A DNA stretch of 64,000 nt. Origin: Lachnospiraceae bacterium. Lineage in GTDB: Bacteria > Bacillota > Clostridia > Lachnospirales > Lachnospiraceae. The stretch is taken from contig DNUZ01000031.1 in assembly GCA_003507655.1 (NCBI GenBank), positions 1-64,000 on the forward strand, written 5' to 3'. Below, piece after piece: positions 57,551 to 64,000 of the stretch (its first letter is position 1; every line of letters starts with the position of its first letter). Made by a program: the position numbers and the translations under genes. The notes under the pieces were generated by a model that had not been told where the DNA came from, searched no databases, and worked only from the letters and a program-made list of their open reading frames with translations.

Positions 57551-58030
57551 ATGGACAAAAAGAATCTATTAACTTACGAAGGATTACAGAAGTTAGAGAG
57601 CGAATTACACAATTTAAAAGTCGTAAAACGTAAAGAAGTTGCACAGAAGATCAAAGAGGCAAGAGAGCAGGGAGACTTATCCGAGAATGCAGAGTATGAT
57701 GCAGCAAAGGACGAGCAGCGTGATATCGAGGCCCGTATCGATGAGATTGAAAAAATCTTAAAAAATGCGGAAGTCGTAGTAGAAGAAGAAGTAGACTTAG
57801 ACAAGATCAGCGTTGGCTGCCGTGTGAAAATATTAGATATGGAATATGACGAAGAGTTAGACTATAAAATTGTCGGTTCCACCGAGGCAAACAGCCTGAA
57901 AGGTAAAATTTCTAACGAATCACCGGTCGGAAAAGCACTTTTAGGAGCAAAAGTCGGTGAGGTTGTAACCGTTGAAACACAGGCAGGAGACCTGAATTAC
58001 AAAGTATTAGAGATCCAGAGATCAAATTAA
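57551..58030 (+). CDS. greA: Transcription elongation factor GreA
   Basis: A 159-residue RNA polymerase secondary-channel factor that stimulates transcript cleavage in stalled complexes. The N-terminal coiled coil (1-75) has the tip acidic residues in [16 protein letters not shown], and the C-terminal FKBP-like domain carries [16 protein letters not shown]. The length is exactly typical. GAAGGGTAGAAATC precedes the ATG. lysS follows 11 nt later, a common Firmicutes pair. Confidence 0.97.
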   Translation: MDKKNLLTYEGLQKLESELHNLKVVKRKEVAQKIKEAREQGDLSENAEYDAAKDEQRDIEARIDEIEKILKNAEVVVEEEVDLDKISVGCRVKILDMEYDEELDYKIVGSTEANSLKGKISNESPVGKALLGAKVGEVVTVETQAGDLNYKVLEIQRSN

Positions 58031-58041
58031 AGGAGAGTATA

Positions 58042-59532
58042 ATGGCGGAACAAAAGAACGTACAGGAACAGGACATTAACCAATTACTCAAGGTACGCCG
58101 TGAAAAGCTTGCAGATCTGCAGGAAAATGGCAAAGACCCTTTTGTAATTACAAAATTTGATGTGACAAACCACAGCACAGATATAAAAGAAAACTATGAG
58201 CAGATGGAAGGACAGACCGTTACCGTTGCAGGACGTATGATGCAGAAACGTGTCATGGGTAAGGCTTCTTTCTGCAATGTGCAGGACTTAAAAGGCAACA
58301 TCCAGTCTTATGTTGCAAGAGATGAGATCGGCGAAGATTCCTATAAGGATTTCAAAAAAATGGATGTCGGCGATCTGATCGGAATTACCGGATTTGTATT
58401 TAAGACAAAGACAGGCGAAATTTCCATCCACGCAAAGGAAGTAACCCTGCTTTCTAAGAGTCTGCAGATTTTACCGGAAAAATTCCACGGACTGACCAAC
58501 ACAGATATCCGTTACAGACAGCGTTATGTAGACCTGATCATGAATCAGGAAGTAAAGGATACTTTTGTAAAACGTTCTAAGATCATCAGCAGCATCCGTC
58601 ATTATTTAGACGGTGAAGGTTTCATGGAGGTTGAGACACCGATGTTGGTATCAAATGCCGGTGGAGCTGCTGCAAGACCGTTTGAAACGCATTTTAATGC
58701 ATTATCCGAGGACTTAAAACTCAGAATTTCCTTGGAATTATATCTGAAACGTCTGATCGTCGGCGGTTTAGAAAGAGTATACGAAATCGGACGTGTATTC
58801 AGAAACGAAGGTTTAGACACCCGTCACAACCCGGAGTTTACTCTGATGGAGCTGTATCAGGCATACACCGATTACCACGGCATGATGGATTTAACCGAGA
58901 ATCTCTACCGTCATGTGGCACAGGAGGTTACCGGAGGACTTCAGCTTCCTTACGGTGAGCATGTCATTGACCTGTCCAAGCCATTTGAGCGTATCACAAT
59001 GGTAGATGCCGTTAAAAAATATGCAAACGTAGACTTCAATGAGATCAAAGACCTTGAAGAAGCAAGAGCAGTTGCAAGAGAACATCATATTGAATTTGAG
59101 GAGCGTCACAAGAAAGGCGATATCCTGAACTTATTCTTTGAAGAATATGTAGAGGAGCATCTGATCCAGCCTACCTTTGTTATGGATCACCCGATCGAGA
59201 TTTCTCCGTTAACGAAGAAAAAACCGGACAACCCGGAGTATGTAGAGCGTTTTGAGTTCTTTATCAACGGCTGGGAAATGGCAAATGCTTATTCCGAGCT
59301 GAATGACCCGATCGACCAGAGAGAGCGTTTCAAAGCACAGGAAGAACTGTTAGCACAGGGCGATGACGAAGCAAACACCACCGACGAGGACTTCATGAAT
59401 GCCTTAGAGCTTGGTATGCCGCCAACAGGTGGAATCGGCTTTGGAATTGACCGTATGGTTATGATCATGACAAACTCCGCAGCGATCCGAGACGTGTTGC
59501 TGTTCCCGACAATGAAGTCGTTGGATAAATAA
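58042..59532 (+). CDS. lysS: Lysyl-tRNA synthetase (class II)
   Basis: A 496-residue class II synthetase. N-terminal OB-fold anticodon domain (about 55-150), then the catalytic core with motif 2 [23 protein letters not shown] (about 253-275) and motif 3 [15 protein letters not shown] (about 470-484). AAGGAGAG lies 6 nt before the ATG. The gene is intact to its end. The mobile-element remnant begins shortly after, so its 3' flank may be the insertion site. Confidence 0.97.
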   Translation: MAEQKNVQEQDINQLLKVRREKLADLQENGKDPFVITKFDVTNHSTDIKENYEQMEGQTVTVAGRMMQKRVMGKASFCNVQDLKGNIQSYVARDEIGEDSYKDFKKMDVGDLIGITGFVFKTKTGEISIHAKEVTLLSKSLQILPEKFHGLTNTDIRYRQRYVDLIMNQEVKDTFVKRSKIISSIRHYLDGEGFMEVETPMLVSNAGGAAARPFETHFNALSEDLKLRISLELYLKRLIVGGLERVYEIGRVFRNEGLDTRHNPEFTLMELYQAYTDYHGMMDLTENLYRHVAQEVTGGLQLPYGEHVIDLSKPFERITMVDAVKKYANVDFNEIKDLEEARAVAREHHIEFEERHKKGDILNLFFEEYVEEHLIQPTFVMDHPIEISPLTKKKPDNPEYVERFEFFINGWEMANAYSELNDPIDQRERFKAQEELLAQGDDEANTTDEDFMNALELGMPPTGGIGFGIDRMVMIMTNSAAIRDVLLFPTMKSLDK

Positions 59533-59572
59533 AGTCAGTAAAATCAAGGGCTTCAGAGGGTAAGAGGTAGGT

Positions 59573-59594
59573 TTACTACAACGCTTACTACAAC
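59573..59594. repeat. Tandem TTACTACAAC direct repeat downstream of lysS
   Basis: TTACTACAAC occurs at 59573-59582 and 59585-59594, 12 bp apart. Short direct repeats like this occur as arm-type integrase sites or attachment regions. The location at the boundary between core genes and the mobile-element remnant fits, but no integrase gene is in the window. Confidence 0.4.
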
Positions 59595-59677
59595 AAATTC
59601 GTAAGTTGATATGAAGAATTATAGGCTCAACTGACGGATAGCTTTGAACAATTCCAGATAGAAAACGATTAAAAATG

Positions 59678-59719
59678 AGGACTTTTCTTCAGAAATTATT
59701 CTGAGGAAAGGTCCTTTTT
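59678..59719 (+). terminator. Terminator between lysS and the mobile remnant
   Basis: AGGACTTTTCTTCAG (59678-59692) pairs with CTGAGGAAAGGTCCT (59701-59715) with two G-U pairs, followed by five T. Confidence 0.8.
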
Positions 59720-59723
59720 CGTT

Positions 59724-59782
59724 TTCGTATATTCAGATTCATATACGAATTCCTGCGATATGGTATACGAAATTTATACGAA
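59724..59782. promoter_or_regulatory. Four TATACGAA boxes, helically phased
   Basis: TATACGAA is at 59742-59749, 59764-59771 and 59775-59782 (22 and 11 bp apart), plus the inverted copy TTCGTATA at 59724-59731. The spacing equals whole helical turns, which suggests cooperative protein binding. The boxes lie just upstream of the DUF6075-type gene and could be operator sites or iterons of the element. Confidence 0.6.
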
Positions 59783-59806
59783 TTAAGAAAGAGGAGAGAA
59801 AGTAGT

Positions 59807-60250
59807 ATGAACAACACAGCGATAAGTGCAAATAAAGAAAAACTTATTTTTAAAAATGAGAGTCACCGGAAATTTTACGAGGAATGGTTGCCGAAATGCC
59901 GGTACCAGGATGTATATCACAAGGCATTAGCTTATTGCCTTGGAATCAATGAGGATACCAGAAATCATATCAACGAAATATATGATTTCAAGAACGGATG
60001 TGTGCAGACGGAGTGTTTGCAACAAGGATGGAACACAAGTGGTTCTGTGAAAGTGATACGAATGGCCTTTAATCTGTATTGTAACGGAAGGCCAAGTGTG
60101 GATGATTACAAGGAACATGAGAAACAGATGATGGAGAGTCGCCAGTATTCGGTAGAGAAACTGTTCTGTAGCGGATATGCAAGGTTTTTCTGGGAGGCAA
60201 TTAAGCTTAGATATCCGGAGTATTGTTTTTATGTTGATATACGGCATTAA
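59807..60250 (+). CDS. DUF6075-like protein of mobile elements
   Basis: A 147-residue soluble protein with the DUF6075 pattern: FKNESHRKFYEEWLPKCRYQDVYHKALAYCLGINEDTR, an IYDFKNGCVQTECLQQGWNTSGSVKVIRMAFNLYCNG block, and YCFYVDIRH at the end. Relatives are common on Firmicutes mobile elements next to replication genes. The function is unknown. AAGAGGAGAG precedes the ATG. A remnant of a replication initiator follows, consistent with this neighbourhood. It is the only clearly intact gene in the first 1.2 kb of the remnant. Confidence 0.8.
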   Translation: MNNTAISANKEKLIFKNESHRKFYEEWLPKCRYQDVYHKALAYCLGINEDTRNHINEIYDFKNGCVQTECLQQGWNTSGSVKVIRMAFNLYCNGRPSVDDYKEHEKQMMESRQYSVEKLFCSGYARFFWEAIKLRYPEYCFYVDIRH

Positions 60251-60267
60251 CAAAGGAGGTTATCTTA

Positions 60268-60672
60268 TCAATCACAGAAGAGAAGAATGATGCGATTGAT
60301 GGGATGGAGGAATACCAGGCATATTCGGAAATTATCAAAGAGAATATTGAGTATGATGCCTTATTATAGTGCAATCCGTACGAGAAGGATGCTATACAAG
60401 GAATCTTTGACTTGATTCTGGAGACTGTGATTTCCAACAAGGCATCCATGACGATTTCGGGACAGGAGTATCCAATGAATCTCGTAAAATCTAAGTTTTT
60501 GAAACTGAATAGTTCGCATATTGAGTATGTACTGGGCTGTCTTGGGAAGAATACTACTAAGGTGTATAACATCAAAAGTTATTTGCTGGCTAGCTTGTTT
60601 AATGCGGTAAGTACTATGAACAGTTATTACAAGGCAGAGGTGAATCATGACATGCCACAGTTTGCTGGGTAG
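60268..60672 (+). pseudogene. Remnant of a RepA-type replication initiator (C-terminal domain)
   Basis: The frame from about 60268 matches the C-terminal DUF6017-like region of RepA_N replication initiators: EEYQAYSEIIKENIEYDALL, then an in-frame TAG at 60367-60369, then NPYEKDAIQGIFDLILETV and VKSKFLKLNSSHIEYVLGCLGKNTTKVYNIKSYLL, ending NHDMPQFAG. The N-terminal DNA-binding part is missing and no start codon follows the AAAGGAGG at 60253-60260. It is a dead fragment, showing that a plasmid- or ICE-like element once sat here. Confidence 0.8.
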
Positions 60673-60690
60673 ATAGTTTTTAAATGCATC

Positions 60691-60743
60691 ATAAACGCAC
60701 GGAAACGCACGAGAGTGTTCTTTTGATTCTATAAACGCACGAA
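60691..60743. repeat. Iteron-like AAACGCACG repeats
   Basis: AAACGCACG occurs at about 60693-60701, 60703-60711 and 60733-60741. The last copy begins CTATAAACGCACGAATCGCGCTATTA, which is closely matched by CTAAACGAACGAATCGTGTCATTA at about 62311-62334 upstream of an HTH fragment. It looks like a repeated control or leader element within the mobile remnant. Confidence 0.5.
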
Positions 60744-60769
60744 TCGCGCTATTACGAAGGAGGGTAAAT

Positions 60770-61219
60770 ATGGCAAGAGTATGGAAAGAAGGAATAGCAC
60801 CTAAGTGTTTACATGATAATTTTGGCGCATATCACGGAATATGGATGCCACAAATGGATCGTTGTTGGTTTAGTGATGATGGATATCAAGTGACAAGTCG
60901 GATTTTAATAACAGACTGGGGAAAGGTTGAACATGCTGCAATTACATACAATGGGGATGAAGAAAATCTGTTTTCGTTTGATGGTAGTAGGGATATTCCT
61001 TGGTCAGTAAAACAGGAAATCAAAAATGAAGTATTTGGAATTCATCCAACCAAGGATAAACAGTGTAGAGTTGTAAATCGCGGATCTCCCAAGGATCCAA
61101 CACAATTAGCACTAAATTCACAGGGGATGCTTTCGAATACAAAAGATAGAAACAAATCTAAAACATTTTTATCTCATCGGAGAAGACTCCCACCTCTACA
61201 GGTGGCGAGTAAGAAATAA
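60770..61219 (+). CDS. Unknown protein of the mobile remnant
   Basis: A 149-residue soluble protein I do not recognise. The N-terminal part (MARVWKEGIAPKCLHDNFGAYHGIWMPQMDRCWFSDDGYQVTSRILI) has many aromatic residues and a WGKVEHAAI strand. The last 50 residues are basic and low-complexity (KDRNKSKTFLSHRRRLPPLQVASKK), unlike the rest, so the true C-terminus may be frameshifted or read into foreign sequence. GAAGGAGGG lies 6 nt before the ATG. Three AAACGCACG repeats lie upstream. Confidence 0.5.
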   Translation: MARVWKEGIAPKCLHDNFGAYHGIWMPQMDRCWFSDDGYQVTSRILITDWGKVEHAAITYNGDEENLFSFDGSRDIPWSVKQEIKNEVFGIHPTKDKQCRVVNRGSPKDPTQLALNSQGMLSNTKDRNKSKTFLSHRRRLPPLQVASKK

Positions 61220-61234
61220 ACCTGTCCGATATGA

Positions 61235-61343
61235 TTTAGGGTGAATTTGAAAAAAATATAATAAAAAAATCACCCTAAATTTAAAAAATATATTGAATTT
61301 AGGGTGAAAAAGTGCCAATATATAATCATAAAATCACCTTAAA
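61235..61343. promoter_or_regulatory. Operator array of alternating TTTAGGGTGA sites before the Fic gene
   Basis: TTTAGGGTGA occurs at 61235-61244 and 61298-61307; the inverse TCACCCTAAA is at 61270-61279, and a near copy TCACCTTAAA at 61334-61343 overlaps the Fic ribosome binding site. The middle pair forms a perfect 12-bp stem (61270-61281 with 61296-61307). TATAAT at 61321-61326 lies between sites 3 and 4. This fits an autoregulated promoter; the regulator is unknown. Confidence 0.6.
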
Positions 61344-61356
61344 AGGAGATGGATGA

Positions 61357-62292
61357 ATGAGTAATATAACAGAAATCCAAAGATTACTAAATGAAAAAGC
61401 TGATTTGCAGGCTCAAATTAATATCTCTGCATTTGATGGAAGTATTGAAGTCAAGACTGTAAATGATCAGAAATATATTTATGTTAGAAAAAGAGAAGCT
61501 GGAAAATACAAATCAAATTATATAGATAAATATTCTGAGGAGCTCTACGCACTTGCAGTTAATCAATCGCAGCAAATAAGAGCGGTTAAAAAGCAACTTA
61601 GAAAAATCGAAAAGGACTTAGCAAAGCTTGGATATACAGAAAGCGAACTGTCACCAAGAGTAAAGCTTAATATTGACTTTGCTAGAGCTAATGTCAAAAG
61701 TCTGATTTATGATCAGGCTGTATTGGAAGGTGTTTCCACTACATTTCCACAGACAGAAACTATTTTGGAAAATGGCGATGTTAACGGAGTAAAAGCAACT
61801 GATGTTCAAAAAATCTTAAATTTGAAGCATGCGTGGGAGTTTATTGTGGATCCGGATGTAGTGGCTTCTCCTTGCAATTATTATATGGTAAGTCATATAG
61901 CACGCCTGGTAAATGAAGGGTTCTTCGAAAATGGTGGTTCCGTTAGAGCTGTTCCTGTTACGATTGGTGGTTCAAGCTATGTGCCTCCAATTCCAAATGA
62001 GTTGGATGTAAAAGAGAAAATAGATGAAATTATAAACTCAGGACTTGAGGACGTTGATATTGCAATTGAGCTTACGCTTTATTGTATGAAGACACAGATT
62101 TTTATTGATGGTAATAAGAGAGCTTCTATTATCTTTGCTAATCATTTTATGATTGGAAAAGGTATTGGATTGTTAGTTGTGCCGGAGAATATTGTGTCTG
62201 AATTCAAGAGTCTTCTTGTAGCTTATTATGAAGGTCGAAATGAAGATGAGATTAAGGCATTTTTGAAAGAGAAGTGTTGGCGTAAGTTTTAG
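61357..62292 (+). CDS. Fic/DOC-family protein lacking the catalytic histidine
   Basis: A 311-residue Fic protein, possibly a toxin-like AMP-transferase or its inactive relative. The N-terminal part has KYIYVRKREAGKYKSNYIDKYSEELY and a charged helix to about 115, typical of class II Fic proteins. An AVLEG-like segment near 130 takes the place of the inhibitory SxxIEG motif. The Fic core reads QIFIDGNKRA (247-256), where HxFxDGNKR is expected, so the catalytic His is Gln247; D251, N253, K254 and R255 are kept. AAAGGAGATGG precedes the ATG. No antitoxin ORF is adjacent. Confidence 0.85.
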   Translation: MSNITEIQRLLNEKADLQAQINISAFDGSIEVKTVNDQKYIYVRKREAGKYKSNYIDKYSEELYALAVNQSQQIRAVKKQLRKIEKDLAKLGYTESELSPRVKLNIDFARANVKSLIYDQAVLEGVSTTFPQTETILENGDVNGVKATDVQKILNLKHAWEFIVDPDVVASPCNYYMVSHIARLVNEGFFENGGSVRAVPVTIGGSSYVPPIPNELDVKEKIDEIINSGLEDVDIAIELTLYCMKTQIFIDGNKRASIIFANHFMIGKGIGLLVVPENIVSEFKSLLVAYYEGRNEDEIKAFLKEKCWRKF

Positions 62293-62325
62293 TAGATAAG
62301 TATTTATATCCTAAACGAACGAATC

Positions 62326-62463
62326 GTGTCATTAATTGGAGAAGTGGCAGAGAAATGGGATATTAAGCAAAGGCGTATTAGAGTTCTGTGCAGCGAGGGA
62401 AGAATTCCAGGCGCATATAAAGTTATTCATCTATTGAGCATATCTATGGATACGATTATGTGA
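62326..62463 (+). pseudogene. Truncated HTH DNA-binding protein fragment
   Basis: A 45-codon GTG-led frame begins VSLIGEVAEKWDIKQRRIRVLCSEGRIPGAYKV, the start of an excisionase-like helix-turn-helix domain, and then continues into unrelated sequence to TGA at 62461-62463. There is no ribosome binding site. The upstream 24 nt resemble the repeat at 60731. It is a deletion remnant. Confidence 0.55.
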
Positions 62464-62573
62464 CTTCCTGTTATAAGGATAGTCCGCAGGATTCATGGAA
62501 GCAGATTGTAGATTATATGCATGAGATGTATCCAGAGGCAACGGATAAGCAGATAAGGAAAGTGTTAAAATAA
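62430..62573 (+). pseudogene. C-terminal fragment of an unidentified mobile-element protein
   Basis: In another frame overlapping the HTH fragment end, SIEHIYGYDYVTSCYKDSPQDSWKQIVDYMHEMYPEATDKQIRKVLK runs to TAA at 62571-62573. It has no start codon. It looks like the tail of a protein joined by deletion at about 62415-62430. I cannot name the family. Confidence 0.35.
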
Positions 62574-62730
62574 AACAGTGAATTTTTGAGGTGAATATAC
62601 ATAAAATGAATGAAAAAAATCCGCAGTTTATTGCAAGCTGATAGAAAATGTAAAAAACAAATATCGTAAAAATCCTATATACACAAAGAACCTGACACTT
62701 GGCTGGTGCGATTTACGTCAGGGAGAAGAT

Positions 62731-63354
62731 TTGTGTCAGGAAATTAACCTATGGACATATTGGCAAGGGAGAGATTACGCCAAGAAGACACCACATATTA
62801 AGTATATGCTGATAGGTCAGGATTTCGGACCACCTGAAAAGGAAGAACTAAAGGGTACGATTGCAAATGTCCGTAAAATGAATGATGGCGTAGAAGTGAT
62901 GTTCCATAAAAATGTAGATTTGGAAGCAAGGGATTCACAGACGGATAAAAATATTGTCAGATACTTTGAACTGCTTGGTAAAAATGAAATTGACAAGAAA
63001 AAATATCCAGATTTGTTTTTCTGCAATTGTAATTTGGGCTATCGCAGAGATAAGTATTCTGGAAATATGACCAGAAAGATATTGGCAAATGATGCAGCCG
63101 AAATAAAATCACTGATTGACATTATAGAGCCGGAAAACATAATCTGTCTGGGTCTTGATACATCCGTGGTTGTAATACGAACTCTGCTTGATAAAAAGTT
63201 TTCCTGCAATAGAGTATCTGAACTTATAGGAACTGGAGAACCTTATACTTATGGAGAAACATATATATACCCTGTAGCACATCCGGGGTATTGGGGTACA
63301 AGTACAAGAGGGGAGGATAATGTTATTGCAGATTGGAGGAGGATTAGAAAATAA
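62731..63354 (+). CDS. Uracil-DNA-glycosylase-superfamily-like protein, N-terminus frameshifted
   Basis: A 207-residue open frame resembling the UDG superfamily: KYMLIGQDFGPPEKEE near the N-terminus (GQDxG/GEDPG-like), a FFCNCNLGYRR strand, IICLGLDTSVVV and an active-site-like PVAHPGYWG near the end. Homology-like sequence continues upstream of the TTG at 62731 (NPIYTKNLTLGWCDLRQGEDL). The probable original start is ATG 62606 (GAGGTG 12 nt upstream), whose frame reads MNEKNPQFIAS and stops at 62639. A single missing base near 62636 joins the two, so the gene is probably broken. UDG-like function is inferred. Confidence 0.6.
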   Translation: MCQEINLWTYWQGRDYAKKTPHIKYMLIGQDFGPPEKEELKGTIANVRKMNDGVEVMFHKNVDLEARDSQTDKNIVRYFELLGKNEIDKKKYPDLFFCNCNLGYRRDKYSGNMTRKILANDAAEIKSLIDIIEPENIICLGLDTSVVVIRTLLDKKFSCNRVSELIGTGEPYTYGETYIYPVAHPGYWGTSTRGEDNVIADWRRIRK

Positions 63355-63366
63355 GGAGGTGCCACA

Positions 63367-63588
63367 ATGCCATTTAAGATTGTTCGCAACGATATAACAA
63401 GATGTGAAAGATATGATGCAATTACAGGTGGAGTATATGGATGTATGATGCATACAGCTTTTTGTAATAAAAGTCATAGTCAGGAAGTATTTGATAATAT
63501 GAAAAAAGACTTGCAGGAATTCATAGATAAGGATACAACAGCGGATGAAGAAAGTATTTTCTATGAAGAGTTTACAAGTAAATATTGA
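63367..63588 (+). pseudogene. Macro-domain protein remnant with internal deletion
   Basis: A 73-residue frame starting MPFKIVRNDIT, as macro-domain (ADP-ribose-binding) proteins do, but the core VDAIVNAAN...GGGV region is missing. After RCERYDA the sequence jumps to a typical C-terminal tail (MMHTAFCNKSHSQEVFDNMKKDLQEFIDK). AAGGAGGTG lies 6 nt before the ATG, so it may still be translated, but it cannot form the nucleotide-binding fold. Confidence 0.6.
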
Positions 63589-63665
63589 TTAGTAAATGTT
63601 ACGTCGGTAAGGTTTAATGTGTATTAAGGAGGAGTTGCGCTATACAGATTAGTTCTAGTTATTCC

Positions 63666-64000
63666 ATGAGTGGTGTGCCATATGATATTAAGCATAGGAA
63701 TGGTAATGTTCCTCAATTTAATGCTGAACAGGCTGTCAAAGAAAGCGAAAACACAAATAGGTATATGCCAGAAGCAGACTTTGATGAAAAAGCATTTGCT
63801 ATGATTGGTCCGAATGCTCCGCAAGATGTAAAAGACGCATGGATGGAAGCGGCTAAAGAAGTAAATGCGAATGGCTTAGGAATAAAGGGGAACGGAATGT
63901 TGAGCCACATATCGCAAATGATGGTGCAAAGACTTAACAAACAGCTTAAGGGAGAAGGAGATGTGGATAATCTGGATATTTTGGGTAATACAACAGAATC
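63666..64000 (+). CDS. Unknown mobile-element protein, runs off the window
   Basis: A + strand frame open to the window end (at least 111 codons). Sequence such as VPYDIKHRNGNVPQFNAEQAVKES and FDEKAFAMIGPNAPQDVKDAWMEAAKEVNANG looks like a soluble, helical protein; I do not recognise it. AAGGAGGAG (63627-63635) lies 7 nt before an in-frame ATA (63642) where an ATG would be expected, giving (M)QISSSYSMSG. The first real ATG is 63666, too far from that site. Either ATA is used or the start codon is mutated. The end is cut off by the window. Confidence 0.5.
   Translation, partial: MSGVPYDIKHRNGNVPQFNAEQAVKESENTNRYMPEADFDEKAFAMIGPNAPQDVKDAWMEAAKEVNANGLGIKGNGMLSHISQMMVQRLNKQLKGEGDVDNLDILGNTTE

Noticed and set aside
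59533..64000. Active toxin-antitoxin or defence island
   Set aside because: Fic lacks the catalytic His and its partner, and the UDG-like and macro genes are broken; evidence favours decay over a working system.

Overview
The window looks like chromosome from a motile anaerobic Firmicute of the family Lachnospiraceae, most likely the Roseburia/Agathobacter group. This is inferred from the gene set: [FeFe]-hydrogenase maturases, flagellin, a Tad-type pilus locus, spore/cell-wall hydrolases of the CwlD and SleB types, strong AGGAGG ribosome binding sites, and several Lachnospiraceae-type proteins of unknown function. Nearly all genes are on the + strand. About 59.5 kb is ordinary chromosome. 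The last 4.5 kb is a decaying mobile-element remnant.

Layout. 0-2.4 kb: small ferredoxin (-), DUF1858 protein, MecA adaptor (-), then a gene-poor stretch with one small ORF. 2.5-8.0 kb: GH18/SH3 cell-wall protein, CwlD amidase, a Sua5 enzyme fused to a degenerate phosphatase domain, upp, and a dCMP deaminase. 8.1-15.2 kb: complete F-type ATP synthase operon (atpZ/I-like, atpI-like, B, E, F, H, A, G, D, C); the c subunit carries a Na+-type ligand set. 15.3-18.3 kb: a structured leader that looks like an attenuator, then a TM1266-like regulator, hydE and hydG. 18.4-28.5 kb: coiled-coil protein, two-component system, aconitase-family hydratase, AI-2E-family transporter, and a TPR/P-loop protein with a degraded Walker B. 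28.5-35.7 kb: branching enzyme, a FliK-like DUF6240-type protein, flagellin, a FliS-like chaperone, and a YaaL-like protein (-). 35.8-36.1 kb: a foldback element with 8-bp flanking repeats, resembling a MITE.

36.3-45.1 kb is a Tad/Flp pilus cluster: two prepilin peptidases, CpaE/TadZ-like, CpaF ATPase, TadB and TadC platform proteins, Flp pilin, several TadE/G-like pseudopilins and an FHA protein. It contains two oddities. The first peptidase has a start codon out of frame by one base. The start codon of a zinc-finger pseudopilin lies inside a perfect 21-bp inverted repeat that could act as an inversion switch. 45.2-59.5 kb: murG, HIT protein (-), flavoprotein/SCP2 protein (-), a degenerate metallo-beta-lactamase-like protein, pgi, SleB-type hydrolase, SPFH protein, argF, birA, DUF6145-like protein, coaX, dus, greA and lysS.

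59.6-64 kb, just after lysS, holds short direct repeats, helically phased TATACGAA boxes, a DUF6075-type gene, a broken RepA-type initiator, a Fic protein lacking the catalytic His and preceded by an operator array, HTH and UDG-like fragments with frameshifts, and an internally deleted macro domain. No rRNA, tRNA or CRISPR array was seen. All family calls are from reading the sequence; no database search was run.
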